Of a stretch of 64,000 bases of DNA, positions 48,792-57,687 are shown in pieces. Under the pieces are notes generated by a model. It saw only the letters and a list, made by a program, of their open reading frames with translations. It ran no database searches and was not told where the DNA came from. Position 1 is the first letter of the stretch. Each line of letters starts with the position of its first letter. The DNA is from JAJDAH01 sp964487605. GTDB lineage: Bacteria > Myxococcota_A > Polyangia > Polyangiales > Polyangiaceae. Made by a program: the position numbers and the translations under genes. The stretch is from contig CAZARU010000015.1 in NCBI GenBank assembly GCA_964487605.1, forward strand, positions 1-64,000, in the 5' to 3' direction.

Positions 48792-49913
48792 TCACGCCGC
48801 GCGCAGCACCACCACGACGACCTCCGGCGGGATGCCGAGGCGCATGGGAGGTCCGCTCGTTCCGAGCCCCGCGTTGACGACGAGCGTGCTGTCGCCGATG
48901 CGATGGGTACCTCGCGGCCGCTCGCCCGAGAACGCTGCGACGTTGAGCACGTCGTGCAGCGGCGGAAGGCCGACCTGTCCGCCGTGCGTGTGACCACTGA
49001 GCACCAGATCCGCACCCAGCGCCGCGGCCTCGTCGAACACCACGGGGTAGTGCGAGAGGAGCACGACGGGCACGCCGGACGCGATCCCCGCCAGCGTCGC
49101 GCGGAGGTCGTCTCGCTCGGTGAAGCGATCACCCAGCCCGGCGAACACGACGCTGTCCGACCCGCGGGTCACCGCGTGCCGTTCGTTGCGCAGCACGACG
49201 ACTCGCGCGTCGCGCAGGTGCCCCACCAGCGCCTCCTCGTTCCACTGGTCGTGGTTCCCCATGACGGCGAGGGTCCCCTCGCGCCCCTCGAGGCGGGACA
49301 GCGCGGCGGCCACGGCCGCGTACCAGTGGTCGCCGGTCGTGACGAGGTCGCCGGTCACCGCGACGAGGTCCGGCCGCTGCGCGTTGGCCAGGGCGATCCA
49401 CTCCTCGGCGCGACGCTGGTCGTCGAAGCCGCCCACGTGCAGGTCGGTGAGGTGCACGATGCGAAAGCCGTCGAACGCCGGCGCCAGGCCGACGACGGGC
49501 ACCTCGTGGTGGACGACCCGCACCAGGCGGCGACGAACCCAGACGCTCCACGCCGAGAGCACGATCCCACCCGCATACGCGACCAGCGCGGCCAGGCTCG
49601 GCGAAGCGACCGGACTCCCCAGGCCCACGACGACCCCACCGACGAAGATCGGCAGCACGAGGAACGAGGCGAACACGCACGCGCCCCAGTGAACGAAGAC
49701 GGGTTCGTCCACGAGGTGCACGACCCACCGTGGCCGGGCGGGGTCGCCCGCGATGGCGTGAAACCGGAGGGACGTTCCCGCGAGGGCGACCGCCGCGACG
49801 GCGAGGGCGAGAGGAGTGGACAGCCAGTGGGCCGCGCCGAGGGCGACCACGCCGTGGACGCCCGCGGTGATGCCGTGAACCATCCACAGGACCGAGCGAC
49901 GGCGCCGCGCCAC
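48792..49913 (-). CDS. Membrane-bound metallophosphoesterase (YkuE-like)
   Basis: 373 residues. Four N-terminal membrane segments (about 12-30, 35-48, 72-98, 106-124), then a calcineurin-like domain with DLHVGGFDD (about 154-162), GDLVTTGDHW, GNHDQWNEE, LSHYP and GHTHGGQVGLPP, a full dinuclear metal site. This layout matches bacterial membrane phosphoesterases related to YkuE, thought to act on phospholipid-type substrates. GTG 49913 starts 17 nt after the trxA stop, so the two genes are probably co-transcribed. Confidence 0.87.
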   Translation of the reverse strand: MARRRRSVLWMVHGITAGVHGVVALGAAHWLSTPLALAVAAVALAGTSLRFHAIAGDPARPRWVVHLVDEPVFVHWGACVFASFLVLPIFVGGVVVGLGSPVASPSLAALVAYAGGIVLSAWSVWVRRRLVRVVHHEVPVVGLAPAFDGFRIVHLTDLHVGGFDDQRRAEEWIALANAQRPDLVAVTGDLVTTGDHWYAAVAAALSRLEGREGTLAVMGNHDQWNEEALVGHLRDARVVVLRNERHAVTRGSDSVVFAGLGDRFTERDDLRATLAGIASGVPVVLLSHYPVVFDEAAALGADLVLSGHTHGGQVGLPPLHDVLNVAAFSGERPRGTHRIGDSTLVVNAGLGTSGPPMRLGIPPEVVVVVLRAA

Positions 49914-49930
49914 TCGGAAGCCTGCCCGGA

Positions 49931-50251
49931 TCAGCCGACGAGCTGCAGGACCTTCGCCTTGGTCGTCAGCCCGACGTGCTGCGCGGCGCGCTGCCCGGCC
50001 TTGAAGACCATGAGCGTGGGCACGCCGCGCACGCCGAACTTACCCGCCGTGACGGGCGAATCGTCGATGTCGAGCTTTCCGACCTTCACCTTGCCCACCA
50101 GCTCCTCTGCGACCTGATCGACGATGGGGGCGAGCGCCTTGCACGGGCCACACCACGTGGCGGTGAAGTCGACGAGCACCGGTACGTCGCTCTTCAACAC
50201 TTCGTCGTCGAAGTTGAGGTCGTTGAACACCTTCACGTTCTCGGATGCCAT
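49931..50251 (-). CDS. trxA: Thioredoxin
   Basis: 106-residue cytoplasmic disulfide reductase. Active site WCGPCK (residues 33-38), cis-Pro in VRGVPTLMVF, and FNDLNFDDEVLKSDVPVLVDF start. Length is standard. An AAGGTG ribosome-binding site precedes ATG 50251, and the transcript has a normal leader from a promoter at 50286-50313, unlike most transcription-unit heads here. First gene of trxA-phosphoesterase. Confidence 0.96.
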   Translation of the reverse strand: MASENVKVFNDLNFDDEVLKSDVPVLVDFTATWCGPCKALAPIVDQVAEELVGKVKVGKLDIDDSPVTAGKFGVRGVPTLMVFKAGQRAAQHVGLTTKAKVLQLVG

Positions 50252-50285
50252 GCGTCACCTTGGGGCTGTCGGCGTTGGGACGCAG

Positions 50286-50313
50286 ACCATAGTGCCTCGG
50301 CCTGGAAGGTCAA
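50286..50313 (-). promoter_or_regulatory. Sigma70-type promoter of trxA
   Basis: Minus strand TTGACC (50313-50308), 16-nt spacer, TATGGT (50291-50286). Predicted start near 50279, leader about 28 nt carrying the AAGGTG site. Good example of a conventional, leadered promoter in this genome. Confidence 0.6.
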
Positions 50314-50383
50314 TGCGGTGGCGGATTCCGTGGAGCCGGACGCCCCGCCCGACACCAGGACGGCGACCCCCGGGGTTCGCTGG

Positions 50384-50389
50384 TAGAGT
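50384..50389 (+). promoter_or_regulatory. -10 element TAGAGT, N9 before aroF ATG
   Basis: TAGAGT nine nt before ATG 50399, no SD sequence. Confidence 0.5.
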
Positions 50390-50398
50390 CCGTGCGCC

Positions 50399-51448
<1,050 letters not shown>

Positions 51449-51452
51449 CGCC

Positions 51453-52160
51453 TTGGATCGTGCCGAGGCCAGCGCGGTCGCCGCGACGGACGGCAGGGAC
51501 GGCTGGGAAGACGACCTCTCGCCGGGCGTCGTGGTGGAGCTGCTCGAGCCGATGGTCGGCGACGCGCGGCGGCGTCGCATCCAGGAGGTCGCCGGACGAC
51601 GTCTCGACTCCGTCGCCGTCGTCATGGACGCCCCGCACGATCCTCACAACGGCGCGGCCGTCATCCGCTCCTGCGACGCCTTCGGCGTGTCGCGGCTTCA
51701 CGTCGTGGAGCGCTCGGAGGCGTTCCTGGTCGCTTCGGGCGTCACGAAGGGAACCGACCGGTGGGTGGAGGTCGTCCGTCACGGGGGCGACGCGACGGTG
51801 GTGCAGACCGCGCACGCCGCGGACCACGCGCTGGTGACGACGCACCCCGAGGGCCGGCTGGCACCGGAGGATCTCGCGACGCTCCCGCGTCTCACGCTGG
51901 TCCTCGGGAACGAGCACCAGGGGATCTCGGCGGAGCTCGCCGGCGCGGCGCGCGCGTCGGTCCGGGTTCCCATGCGCGGCTTCGTCGAGAGTCTGAACGT
52001 CAGCGTCGCGGCCGCGATTCTGCTCTACGCAGCGACGCGCGGAAGGCCCGGCGACCTGTCCCCCGAGCGACGACAGCTCCTCTACGCGCGCGGACTGTTC
52101 CGGTCGGTGCCCCGGGCCGCCGAGGTGCTCGACGGTTTTCGCGCGCGCGGCGCGCGGTGA
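51453..52160 (+). CDS. trmH: SpoU/TrmH-family tRNA 2'-O-methyltransferase
   Basis: SAM-dependent RNA ribose methyltransferase, probably tRNA Gm18. 235 residues: catalytic motif 1 HNGAAVIRSCDAFG (about 64-77, with the essential Arg), motif 2 LVLGNEHQGIS (about 149-159), motif 3 VPMRGFVESLNVSVAAAI (about 170-187), together the SPOUT trefoil knot. Start TTG 51453, 4 nt after the aroF stop; a GGCGGGGTGA stretch at the aroF end could serve as the ribosome-binding site. A later in-frame GTG would lose the N-terminal extension but keep the fold. Co-transcribed with aroF. Confidence 0.9.
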   Translation: MDRAEASAVAATDGRDGWEDDLSPGVVVELLEPMVGDARRRRIQEVAGRRLDSVAVVMDAPHDPHNGAAVIRSCDAFGVSRLHVVERSEAFLVASGVTKGTDRWVEVVRHGGDATVVQTAHAADHALVTTHPEGRLAPEDLATLPRLTLVLGNEHQGISAELAGAARASVRVPMRGFVESLNVSVAAAILLYAATRGRPGDLSPERRQLLYARGLFRSVPRAAEVLDGFRARGAR

Positions 52161-52236
52161 TCCGTCCGCGCACCTCGACGCAAAGTGGGCGACCCGTCGG
52201 TGCAGAGCGGGGGTCGAAACCGAGCTCCGCGCCCTG

Positions 52237-52294
52237 CCGAGCCGATGGCTCGGAGGCGCCCCGGGGCGCCCGGCCCTGGAGAGTCCGCCTTTTT
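52237..52294 (+). terminator. Probable terminator region of aroF-trmH
   Basis: CCGAGCC-GAT-GGCTCGG (52237-52253), then the perfect palindrome GGCGCCCCGGGGCGCC (52255-52270), then TTTTT at 52290-52294. The T run is 20 nt after the second hairpin, farther than the canonical form. Confidence 0.4.
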
Positions 52295-52316
52295 GGGTGG
52301 ATCACGTCGCGAAGCG

Positions 52317-52345
52317 GTGACACTCGCGGCCGCCTGTACTAGCGT
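52317..52345 (+). promoter_or_regulatory. Promoter of the bactofilin operon
   Basis: GTGACA (52317-52322), 17-nt spacer, TAGCGT (52340-52345), 14 nt before ATG 52360. Predicted leader about 8 nt. Confidence 0.5.
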
Positions 52346-52359
52346 CCGCGCCCGTTCCC

Positions 52360-52701
52360 ATGGCCAGCGTCGACAGGGGCGACAGCATCATCGGTCCGAC
52401 GACCCGCATCGTCGGAAACGTCTCCGGCAAAGGCGGAATCCGCGTCGAAGGCGTGGTGGAGGGAGACGTCCGCGTGGACGGCCCGAGCTCGGTCGCCGCA
52501 GGCGCCAAGGTCGGCGGCGTCTTCCATGCCGAGTCCCTGGACCTCGCCGGCACGCTCGGTGGGGACGCGGTCGTCAGCGGGACCATACGCATCCGCTCCA
52601 CCGCGGTCGTGCATGGTCAGATGAAGGCCAGCGAAGTTTCCATCGAAGAGGGGGCCCGTGTGAGCGTCACGCTCGACACGGACTTCGACGACGATTTCTA
52701 G
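52360..52701 (+). CDS. Bactofilin A (short, acidic C terminus)
   Basis: 113 residues. A compact bactofilin domain (DUF583) of repeating beta-helix rungs: SIIGPTTRIVGNVSGKGGIRVEGVVEGDVRV (about 9-39), then GAKVGGVFHAESLDLAGTLGG and VVHGQMKASEVSIEEGA. Ends with acidic DTDFDDDF. Bactofilins form nucleotide-free filaments used as scaffolds in cell shape and chromosome positioning. First of three tandem bactofilin genes; the short size resembles BacN or BacO of Myxococcus. Confidence 0.9.
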   Translation: MASVDRGDSIIGPTTRIVGNVSGKGGIRVEGVVEGDVRVDGPSSVAAGAKVGGVFHAESLDLAGTLGGDAVVSGTIRIRSTAVVHGQMKASEVSIEEGARVSVTLDTDFDDDF

Positions 52702-52721
52702 GCGGGACGCGGAGAGCTGAG

Positions 52722-53036
52722 ATGGCAGGTACGGTGTTCGCAGCAGGGCTGACGGTCGAGGGGGAGGTCTCCAGCGAAGAGGAAGTCGTGGTGAACGGCA
52801 AGCTCCGGGGGAGCCTGAGCTGCACCGACGTGGTGACCGTCGGCGCGGAAGGACGGGTCGAGGCCGACGTGGAAGCGTCGTCCCTCAGCGTCGCGGGCGA
52901 GGTGACCGGCAACGTGGACGCGCGGCAGCGCGTGGACATCCAGGCCGGCGGGCGCCTCATCGGCGACGTGAAGTCCGCTCGCCTCACCATCGCCGACGGC
53001 GCCTCCTTCAAGGGCAACGTCGAGATGGACGTGTGA
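52722..53036 (+). CDS. Bactofilin B (short)
   Basis: 104 residues, almost entirely beta-helix: GLTVEGEVSSEEEVVVNGKLRGSL (about 9-32), VTVGAEGRVEADVEASSL, VDIQAGGRLIGDVKSARLTIADGASFKGNVEM. Unlike most bactofilins it has no disordered tails. GGAGAG 7 nt before ATG 52722 is a good ribosome-binding site, as expected for an operon-internal gene. 20 nt from bactofilin A, 4 nt from bactofilin C. Confidence 0.9.
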   Translation: MAGTVFAAGLTVEGEVSSEEEVVVNGKLRGSLSCTDVVTVGAEGRVEADVEASSLSVAGEVTGNVDARQRVDIQAGGRLIGDVKSARLTIADGASFKGNVEMDV

Positions 53037-53040
53037 AGAG

Positions 53041-53598
53041 ATGGCCGCCACCACTTCCATCATCGGCCAGACGACGTCCATCCGGGGCAACCTGAACGGC
53101 GAGGGCTCCCTCGAGGTTCGCGGCCGGGTGGAGGGAGACATCGAGGTCGAGGGAGACGTCGTACTGTTCGACGGCGCCGTGATCCTCGGCAACGTCACGG
53201 GCGCTCACCTGACGATCCGCGGCAGTGTCCGGGGAAACCTCCGCGGCTCCGGTAGCGTCGTGATCGAGAACGGCGCGAAGGTCGCCGGTGACCTCTCGGG
53301 CGCCCGCGTCGGCATCGCCGAGGGCGCGCTCGTCCGCGGCCGCGTGCACACCGACGGCGAACCCGACCCGGCCAAGAAGAGCGGAAAGGCCAGCGCCGCC
53401 CACGCCAGCAGCGCGCCGAAGAAGCGCGGCGGCAAGGCGCGAGGTGAGTCGAAGGCGAAGGCCCCATCGAAGCGCCCGGCGCCGGCGCCGACGCCCGCAG
53501 AGAAGACGGCTGCGACCGCCCGCCGCGCACCGCCCCCGCCGGTCGTCCCCGCACTCCGCGGAAAGCGCCGCGCGAAGAAGAAGGCCCGCCGGCGGTGA
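53041..53598 (+). CDS. Bactofilin C with Lys/Arg/Pro-rich C-terminal tail
   Basis: 185 residues. Bactofilin domain (about 5-105, SIIGQTTSIRGNLNGEGSLEVRGRVEGDIEVEGD, then AGALVRGRVHTDG-like end) followed by a long basic tail (about 115-185) rich in Lys, Arg, Ala and Pro, ending KKKARRR. The basic tail may bind DNA, membranes or partners, like the partner-binding tails of BacP. It is the third tandem gene; its stop overlaps pyrE (GTGA). No parA or padC gene, which accompany bacNOP in Myxococcus, is in the window. Confidence 0.9.
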   Translation: MAATTSIIGQTTSIRGNLNGEGSLEVRGRVEGDIEVEGDVVLFDGAVILGNVTGAHLTIRGSVRGNLRGSGSVVIENGAKVAGDLSGARVGIAEGALVRGRVHTDGEPDPAKKSGKASAAHASSAPKKRGGKARGESKAKAPSKRPAPAPTPAEKTAATARRAPPPPVVPALRGKRRAKKKARRR

Positions 53599-54152
53599 TC
53601 GACCCGGTCAAGCGCGAGCGGCTGGTGGAGCTGCTGCGCGAGCGGAGCTTCGAGAGAAAGCGCGTCACCCTCGCCTCCGGGCGCGAGAGCGACTTCTTCA
53701 TCGACTGCAAGCAGACGATCCTCACCGCCGAGGGCCACGCGCTGGTGGGTGAGCTCATGCTCTCGCAGCTGGAAGACCTCCCGGCGTGCGACGCCGTGGG
53801 TGGCGTCGAGCTGGGGGGATGCCCTCTGGCGAGCGCGGTGTCCCTCGTGAGCTTCCAGAAGGGCAGGAGCCTGCCGGCGCTCTACGTGCGCAAGCAGCTG
53901 AAGGACCACGGCAGCAAGCGGCTCGTCGAGGGCGACAAGAGCCTCTTTCCGGGAATGCGCGTCGTGATGCTGGAGGACGTCGTGACCACCGGGGGATCGT
54001 CGCGGAAGGCCGCCGAGCTCCTGCGCGCCTCGGGCGCCGAGGTGGTGGCCGTCGCGGCGCTCGTGGATCGACTGGAAGGCGGCGCGGAGGCGCTGCGGGA
54101 CGCGGGCTTGGCGTTTTCGGCGCTGTGCACCCGCGCCGACTTCATGGGCTGA
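53595..54152 (+). CDS. pyrE: Orotate phosphoribosyltransferase
   Basis: Converts orotate and PRPP to OMP in pyrimidine synthesis. 185 residues: VTLASGRESDFFIDCKQT (about 24-41), GGVELGGCPLASAVS (about 69-83), RKQLKDHGSKRLVEG, and the PRPP motif VVMLEDVVTTGGSS (about 122-135). GTG 53595 overlaps the bactofilin C stop by 4 nt, so its translation is coupled to the bactofilin genes, an unusual partnership. Confidence 0.95.
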   Translation: MIDPVKRERLVELLRERSFERKRVTLASGRESDFFIDCKQTILTAEGHALVGELMLSQLEDLPACDAVGGVELGGCPLASAVSLVSFQKGRSLPALYVRKQLKDHGSKRLVEGDKSLFPGMRVVMLEDVVTTGGSSRKAAELLRASGAEVVAVAALVDRLEGGAEALRDAGLAFSALCTRADFMG

Positions 54153-54171
54153 CGCACACCCCGCGAAGCGA

Positions 54172-54177
54172 TAGCCT
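54172..54177 (+). promoter_or_regulatory. -10 element TAGCCT, N9 before GTG 54187
   Basis: TAGCCT nine nt before GTG 54187, no SD sequence. Confidence 0.5.
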
Positions 54178-54186
54178 GGCTTCGCC

Positions 54187-54885
54187 GTGACGATGCGCCG
54201 CTCACTCGCCGCCGCCTTGCTCGCGCTGGTGACGCCCGGCGTCGCGCTCGCCGCCGAGGGCGGGCCGTCGCAGCAGGAGGTCGAGGCGTGGCTCGACGCC
54301 CGCGCGGTGACGTCGGGCCGCACGCTGGGCGCGCCGGACACCGTCGAGGAGGCGCCACCTCCCCCGCCCCACCACCGCGGGCTCGTCGTCGAGGGCAACG
54401 TCGGCGTGCTCGGGCACGTGGGGCCCATGAAGCACGTCTCGCCCACCGCACCCTGGTTCCACGCGCTGGTCGGGTACGAGGTGTTCGACTTCGCGATGCT
54501 GCTCGTGGAGGGCGACGTCGCCTTCACGGACACGTCCTACGCGAACCCGCCTCCACAGCCCCGGACGTACGCGCTCTGGGGGCTCGGCGGAGGCGTGCGC
54601 TTCACGGTCCGTCCCTTCGACCGCTTCGGGATGTTCGTACAGGGCAGCATCGGCGCCGCGCGCGTGACCGAAGACGTCCTCGGGATTTACGGCTACCAGA
54701 GCGCCGACGAGGTCAATCCGTTCTTCGGCGCCACCGCAGGCCTCGAGTGGTACCAGGTGAGCCCGCACCTGGCCCTGGCGCTCCACGGTGGCGTGCGAAA
54801 CTACGCGGACACGTTCGACCGCGTGAGCAGCTCCGAGACGCCGCTGGCGTGGCTCGGATCCATCGCGATTCGCTACGCGTTCTGA
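54187..54885 (+). CDS. Outer-membrane beta-barrel-like protein
   Basis: 232 residues. Signal peptide cleaved after GVALA (about residue 23), a Pro-rich linker (about 50-62), then amphipathic beta strands (LVVEGNVGVLGHVG, MLLVEGDVAFTD, LGGGVRFTV, MFVQGSIGAARVTED, FFGATAGLEWYQVS, LALHGGVRNYADT, LGSIAIRYAF) ending in Phe as in BAM-inserted barrels. Small barrels of this kind occur in the myxobacterial gliding machinery (e.g. CglE, GltA/B), and a Glt-like TPR operon is nearby; that link is inference. Start GTG 54187 (or ATG 54193). Confidence 0.75.
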   Translation: MTMRRSLAAALLALVTPGVALAAEGGPSQQEVEAWLDARAVTSGRTLGAPDTVEEAPPPPPHHRGLVVEGNVGVLGHVGPMKHVSPTAPWFHALVGYEVFDFAMLLVEGDVAFTDTSYANPPPQPRTYALWGLGGGVRFTVRPFDRFGMFVQGSIGAARVTEDVLGIYGYQSADEVNPFFGATAGLEWYQVSPHLALALHGGVRNYADTFDRVSSSETPLAWLGSIAIRYAF

Positions 54886-54990
54886 CGCGCCGGCACTCCA
54901 CGGGGCGGCTCGCGACAAGATGACAGGCGGCGGGGAGCGGCGGCGAGCCCAGCTGTCGGTCTTTCCGCCGAACTCCTGCGTCCTCCGCGC

Positions 54991-55006
54991 TGGCACGCCA
55001 CTTGTA
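54991..55006 (+). promoter_or_regulatory. Sigma54-type (-24/-12) promoter
   Basis: CTGGCACG-CCAC-TTGTA: the -24 element TGGCACG is perfect, the -12 TTGC is TTGT, and GG to G spacing is the required 10 nt. Predicted start of transcription near 55017. It sits about 105 nt after the barrel gene and faces no annotated gene, only the candidate RNA. Confidence 0.5.
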
Positions 55007-55016
55007 AGGGAACCGT

Positions 55017-55322
55017 CCATGACCGCGCGGCGTCACGACGAGTCCCCGGGCACCGGGAACAACCGGCGCGGCGCGACGGTTGTCCGGCCCAGAGCTGCGG
55101 CGAGCCCACCACGGCCCGCCGCTCCGGATCCGGGGAGCTGACCCCGGCGGCGCGAGAGGAGAGAAGCGGAGCGGAAGCAGAGACCCGAGCCCACCACCAC
55201 CGAACGGACGCGACCAACCCACCGCCAAGGAGGTGCAAGAGAGCAGAGGAAAGACGAGAGGACGACGTACGAACGCGCGGCGCCGCGCACCTCCCACGCG
55301 GCGCCCGCGCGTTTCGTCTTTT
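55017..55322 (+). ncRNA. Candidate sigma54-driven small RNA or mini-ORF transcript
   Basis: The 482-nt gap 54886-55367 has no gene I recognise. From the predicted start 55017, an ATG at 55019 opens a 40-codon frame (MTARRHDESPGTGNN..., basic and Pro-rich, stop 55139-55141). Inside the transcript are ACAACCG/CGGTTGT (55059-55065/55077-55083), a purine-rich half with AAGGAGGTG at 55227-55235, and a terminator hairpin whose loop CACCTCC (55288-55294) is the exact complement of GGAGGTG. It could be a regulatory RNA that sequesters an SD, or a short coding mRNA. It could also be a long 3' UTR of the barrel gene. Confidence 0.45.
55273..55322 (+). terminator. Strong Rho-independent terminator
   Basis: Stem ACGCGCGG+CGCCGCG (55273-55287) with CGCGGCG+CCGCGCGT (55297-55312), 15 bp with one bulged C, loop CACCTCCCA, followed by TTTCGTCTTTT. 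It faces the plus strand and stands 46 nt before the stop of the convergent rlmI-like gene. Confidence 0.8.
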
Positions 55323-55367
55323 CCGATCGGGCGCTTGGGCGTTTCCGGGAAGACCCCGGGAGGGCGA

Positions 55368-56516
55368 TCACACCAGCGGCTCGACGCGCCCGGCGAGGCA
55401 CTTCAGGTAGCGCCCTTCGGGGTGCCCCACGGCGATCGGATGATCGATGGCGTGCCCCGTATCGTACCCGATGCGCACCACGCACCTGGCACGGCGCGCC
55501 GCCTCGGCAAGCGCTTCACGAAACGCCGGCGGGGCGACCTGCGCGGTACAGCTCGCGGTGACGAGCCATCCACCCGGCGCGACGACACCGAGCGCCAGCG
55601 TGTTCACGCGCACGTACGAATCGAGCGCCGCGTCGAGCTGGTCGCGACTTCGGGCGAAGCTCGGGGGATCGCACACGACCACGTGGAACTTCCGGCCGCC
55701 CTGGCGCGCGGCCGTCAGCCACTCGAACGCGTCGGCGACGATCGCCTCGTGGCGTGACTCGTCCAGGCCGTTGAGACGCACGTTGGGCAGCACCTCCGCC
55801 ACCGCGTCCGCGGCGGAATCGACGCTCGTGACGCTCGCCGCCCCCCCTCGCGCCGCGTACACCGAGAACCCTCCCGTGTACGCGAACACGTTCGCGACGC
55901 GCTTGCCGGCGGCCAGGTGCTCGACGAAGCGGCGGTTCTCACGCTGGTCCAGGAACATGCCCGTCTTCTGGCCGCGCCGCAGGCTCACCCTGAACGACAG
56001 CCCGTGCTCCCGAACGACGAGCGGATCGGGCGGTTCGCGACCGGCGGCCAGCGCGGCCGGCTCACCCGCGCGCCGGACGAGCACGCCCGACAGCGCGTCG
56101 GCGCGCTCGAGCGCCCCGACGACGTGCGGCACCAGCTGCTGCGCCGCATCGGCGTAGGTCGCCACGACGGCCCACCCGTCGTAGCGATCGACCACGACGG
56201 CGGGCATGCCGTCCCCTTCGCCGGCGATCCACCGATAGGCCGTGGTGTCCGAGCGCCGCACGGGCTCTCGCAGCGCGAGCGCTGCGGACACCCTGTCGTC
56301 GAACCAGGCGCCGTCGGGCACGCCGCCGCGCGAGAAGATGCGAAGCGCCAGCGCCGAGCTTTCGTCCCAGAGCGCGTAGGCCGTGTAGTGGCCGGCCTTC
56401 ACGCGGACGAAGGTGCCACTCGGGGCCGAGAACCCGGGCGGTACGTGGTCGCGGTACACCCAGGGATGTCCCAGCGCGAGGGACGCCTCGAGGAACCGCG
56501 GCAGCTCGATCGTCAC
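55368..56516 (-). CDS. rlmI: Class I rRNA (cytosine-C5-)methyltransferase, RlmI family
   Basis: 382 residues. N-terminal PUA domain (about 1-75, HPWVYRDHVPPG), EEHGD-like region, then a Rossmann methyltransferase: VANVFAYTGGFSVYAARGGA (SAM motif I, about 212-231), VDSAADAVAEVLPNVRLNG, and catalytic-loop motif DPPSFARS (about 281-288). RlmI methylates C1962 of 23S rRNA in E. coli. Start GTG 56516 places the PUA domain at the usual point; a TTG at 56582 in frame is unlikely. It lies 76 nt after the TPR lipoprotein gene and is the last gene of the operon. Confidence 0.9.
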   Translation of the reverse strand: MTIELPRFLEASLALGHPWVYRDHVPPGFSAPSGTFVRVKAGHYTAYALWDESSALALRIFSRGGVPDGAWFDDRVSAALALREPVRRSDTTAYRWIAGEGDGMPAVVVDRYDGWAVVATYADAAQQLVPHVVGALERADALSGVLVRRAGEPAALAAGREPPDPLVVREHGLSFRVSLRRGQKTGMFLDQRENRRFVEHLAAGKRVANVFAYTGGFSVYAARGGAASVTSVDSAADAVAEVLPNVRLNGLDESRHEAIVADAFEWLTAARQGGRKFHVVVCDPPSFARSRDQLDAALDSYVRVNTLALGVVAPGGWLVTASCTAQVAPPAFREALAEAARRARCVVRIGYDTGHAIDHPIAVGHPEGRYLKCLAGRVEPLV

Positions 56517-56592
56517 GCCTGCGTCCGCGCGGGAGCCCTCGCGCGGCGCGCGCGATCGGCGGACGCGACGGTCGCGCTTCAAGGCGCCCTCG

Positions 56593-57687
56593 TCACTTCG
56601 TCGCCGCGATCTTCTTGCCGGCCAGCTCGCGCGCGGGGTGTCCTTCGGGAGCCTCGTCGAGGAAGCGCTGCAGGTAGGGCTTGGCCTCGGCGGGGCGCTG
56701 CAGGAAGTCGGCGTAGAGCAGGCCCATGTTCAGGTTCGCGGCGACGTTGCCGGACTCCTCCGCGAGCACCTCCCGGAGCAAGCGCTCGGCCTCCTGCCAC
56801 GGGCCCGGCGCGTCGCGCTTGCCCAGGCCGCGAAGTGCGGCAGCGAGGCCGATCTTGGCGTCCAGATCATTCGGCTTGGAGGCGAGCACGCTGCGGAACT
56901 CGGGCACCGCTCGGTCGTAGACGCCCGCCTGCAGGAGCACCGTTCCGACGTTGAGCCGAGCGGTCGTGTCCTGCGGATCGAGCTCGCTCGCCTTGGCGAA
57001 GTGCTGGAACGCGATGGCGTCGTCGCCGCGCGCCAGGGCGACCAGTCCCGCCGTTCGCTCCGCGATGGCGCTCTTCTCGGCCACCTTCAGCGACTCCGAG
57101 CTCAGCAGCTCCGCGGTATCCGACTCGCCCTTGGCGAGGTGCGAGAGCGCGAGCTCGGCCAGCGCATTCGGGTCGCTCGCGCGGCGCACGAGCACTTCGC
57201 GGGCGTGCTCGATGGCGCGCTCGAGGGCGCCACTCTCACGCAGGGCGCTCACGAGCGCGACGCGCGCCGCGATGGACTTGGGGTGCGCGGTGACGAAGGG
57301 CTCGAGATCCCGGGCTGCCGCGTCCGGATCGCCGCGACGACGCCGGATCTCACCCAGGGCGACGGCGACGTCCTCGGCGTTGGGCGCGAGCTTGGCGGCG
57401 GCGATCAGCTCCACCTCCGCGTCGGCCAGCTTGCCCGCCTCGGCCAGCAGGATGCCGAGGTTGTAGCGCGCCTCCCACAGGTTCGGGTCCGAGCGGAGGG
57501 CCTCGCGATGCAGCTCGATGGCGCGGTCGCGACCGCCGACGTCCCCCGCGACACCGACGCCCTGCACCATCTTCGACAGCGCCTCCGGGTTCGCGGGAGG
57601 GAGCCTGGGCGCGCGAGGCTGCTCGGCCGCACCGCCGCACCCCGTCACGAGCAGCGCGATCGTCACCAGGCGGGCGAAGCGGCTCAC
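56593..57687 (-). CDS. TPR lipoprotein (GltE/AglT-like)
   Basis: 364 residues. Lipobox LVTGC (Cys17), then about eight tetratricopeptide repeats (e.g. PNLWEARYNLGILLAEAGKLADAE, ALAELALSHLAKGESDTAE, TARLNVGTVLLQAGVYDRA, NLNMGLLYADFLQRPAEA). The size and pairing with a larger TPR gene upstream (4-nt overlap) recall the Myxococcus xanthus gltD-gltE (agmU-aglT) pair of the gliding machinery, in which both proteins sit in the periplasm. Assignment rests on this layout, not on residue identity. Start ATG 57687. Confidence 0.8.
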   Translation of the reverse strand: MSRFARLVTIALLVTGCGGAAEQPRAPRLPPANPEALSKMVQGVGVAGDVGGRDRAIELHREALRSDPNLWEARYNLGILLAEAGKLADAEVELIAAAKLAPNAEDVAVALGEIRRRRGDPDAAARDLEPFVTAHPKSIAARVALVSALRESGALERAIEHAREVLVRRASDPNALAELALSHLAKGESDTAELLSSESLKVAEKSAIAERTAGLVALARGDDAIAFQHFAKASELDPQDTTARLNVGTVLLQAGVYDRAVPEFRSVLASKPNDLDAKIGLAAALRGLGKRDAPGPWQEAERLLREVLAEESGNVAANLNMGLLYADFLQRPAEAKPYLQRFLDEAPEGHPARELAGKKIAATK

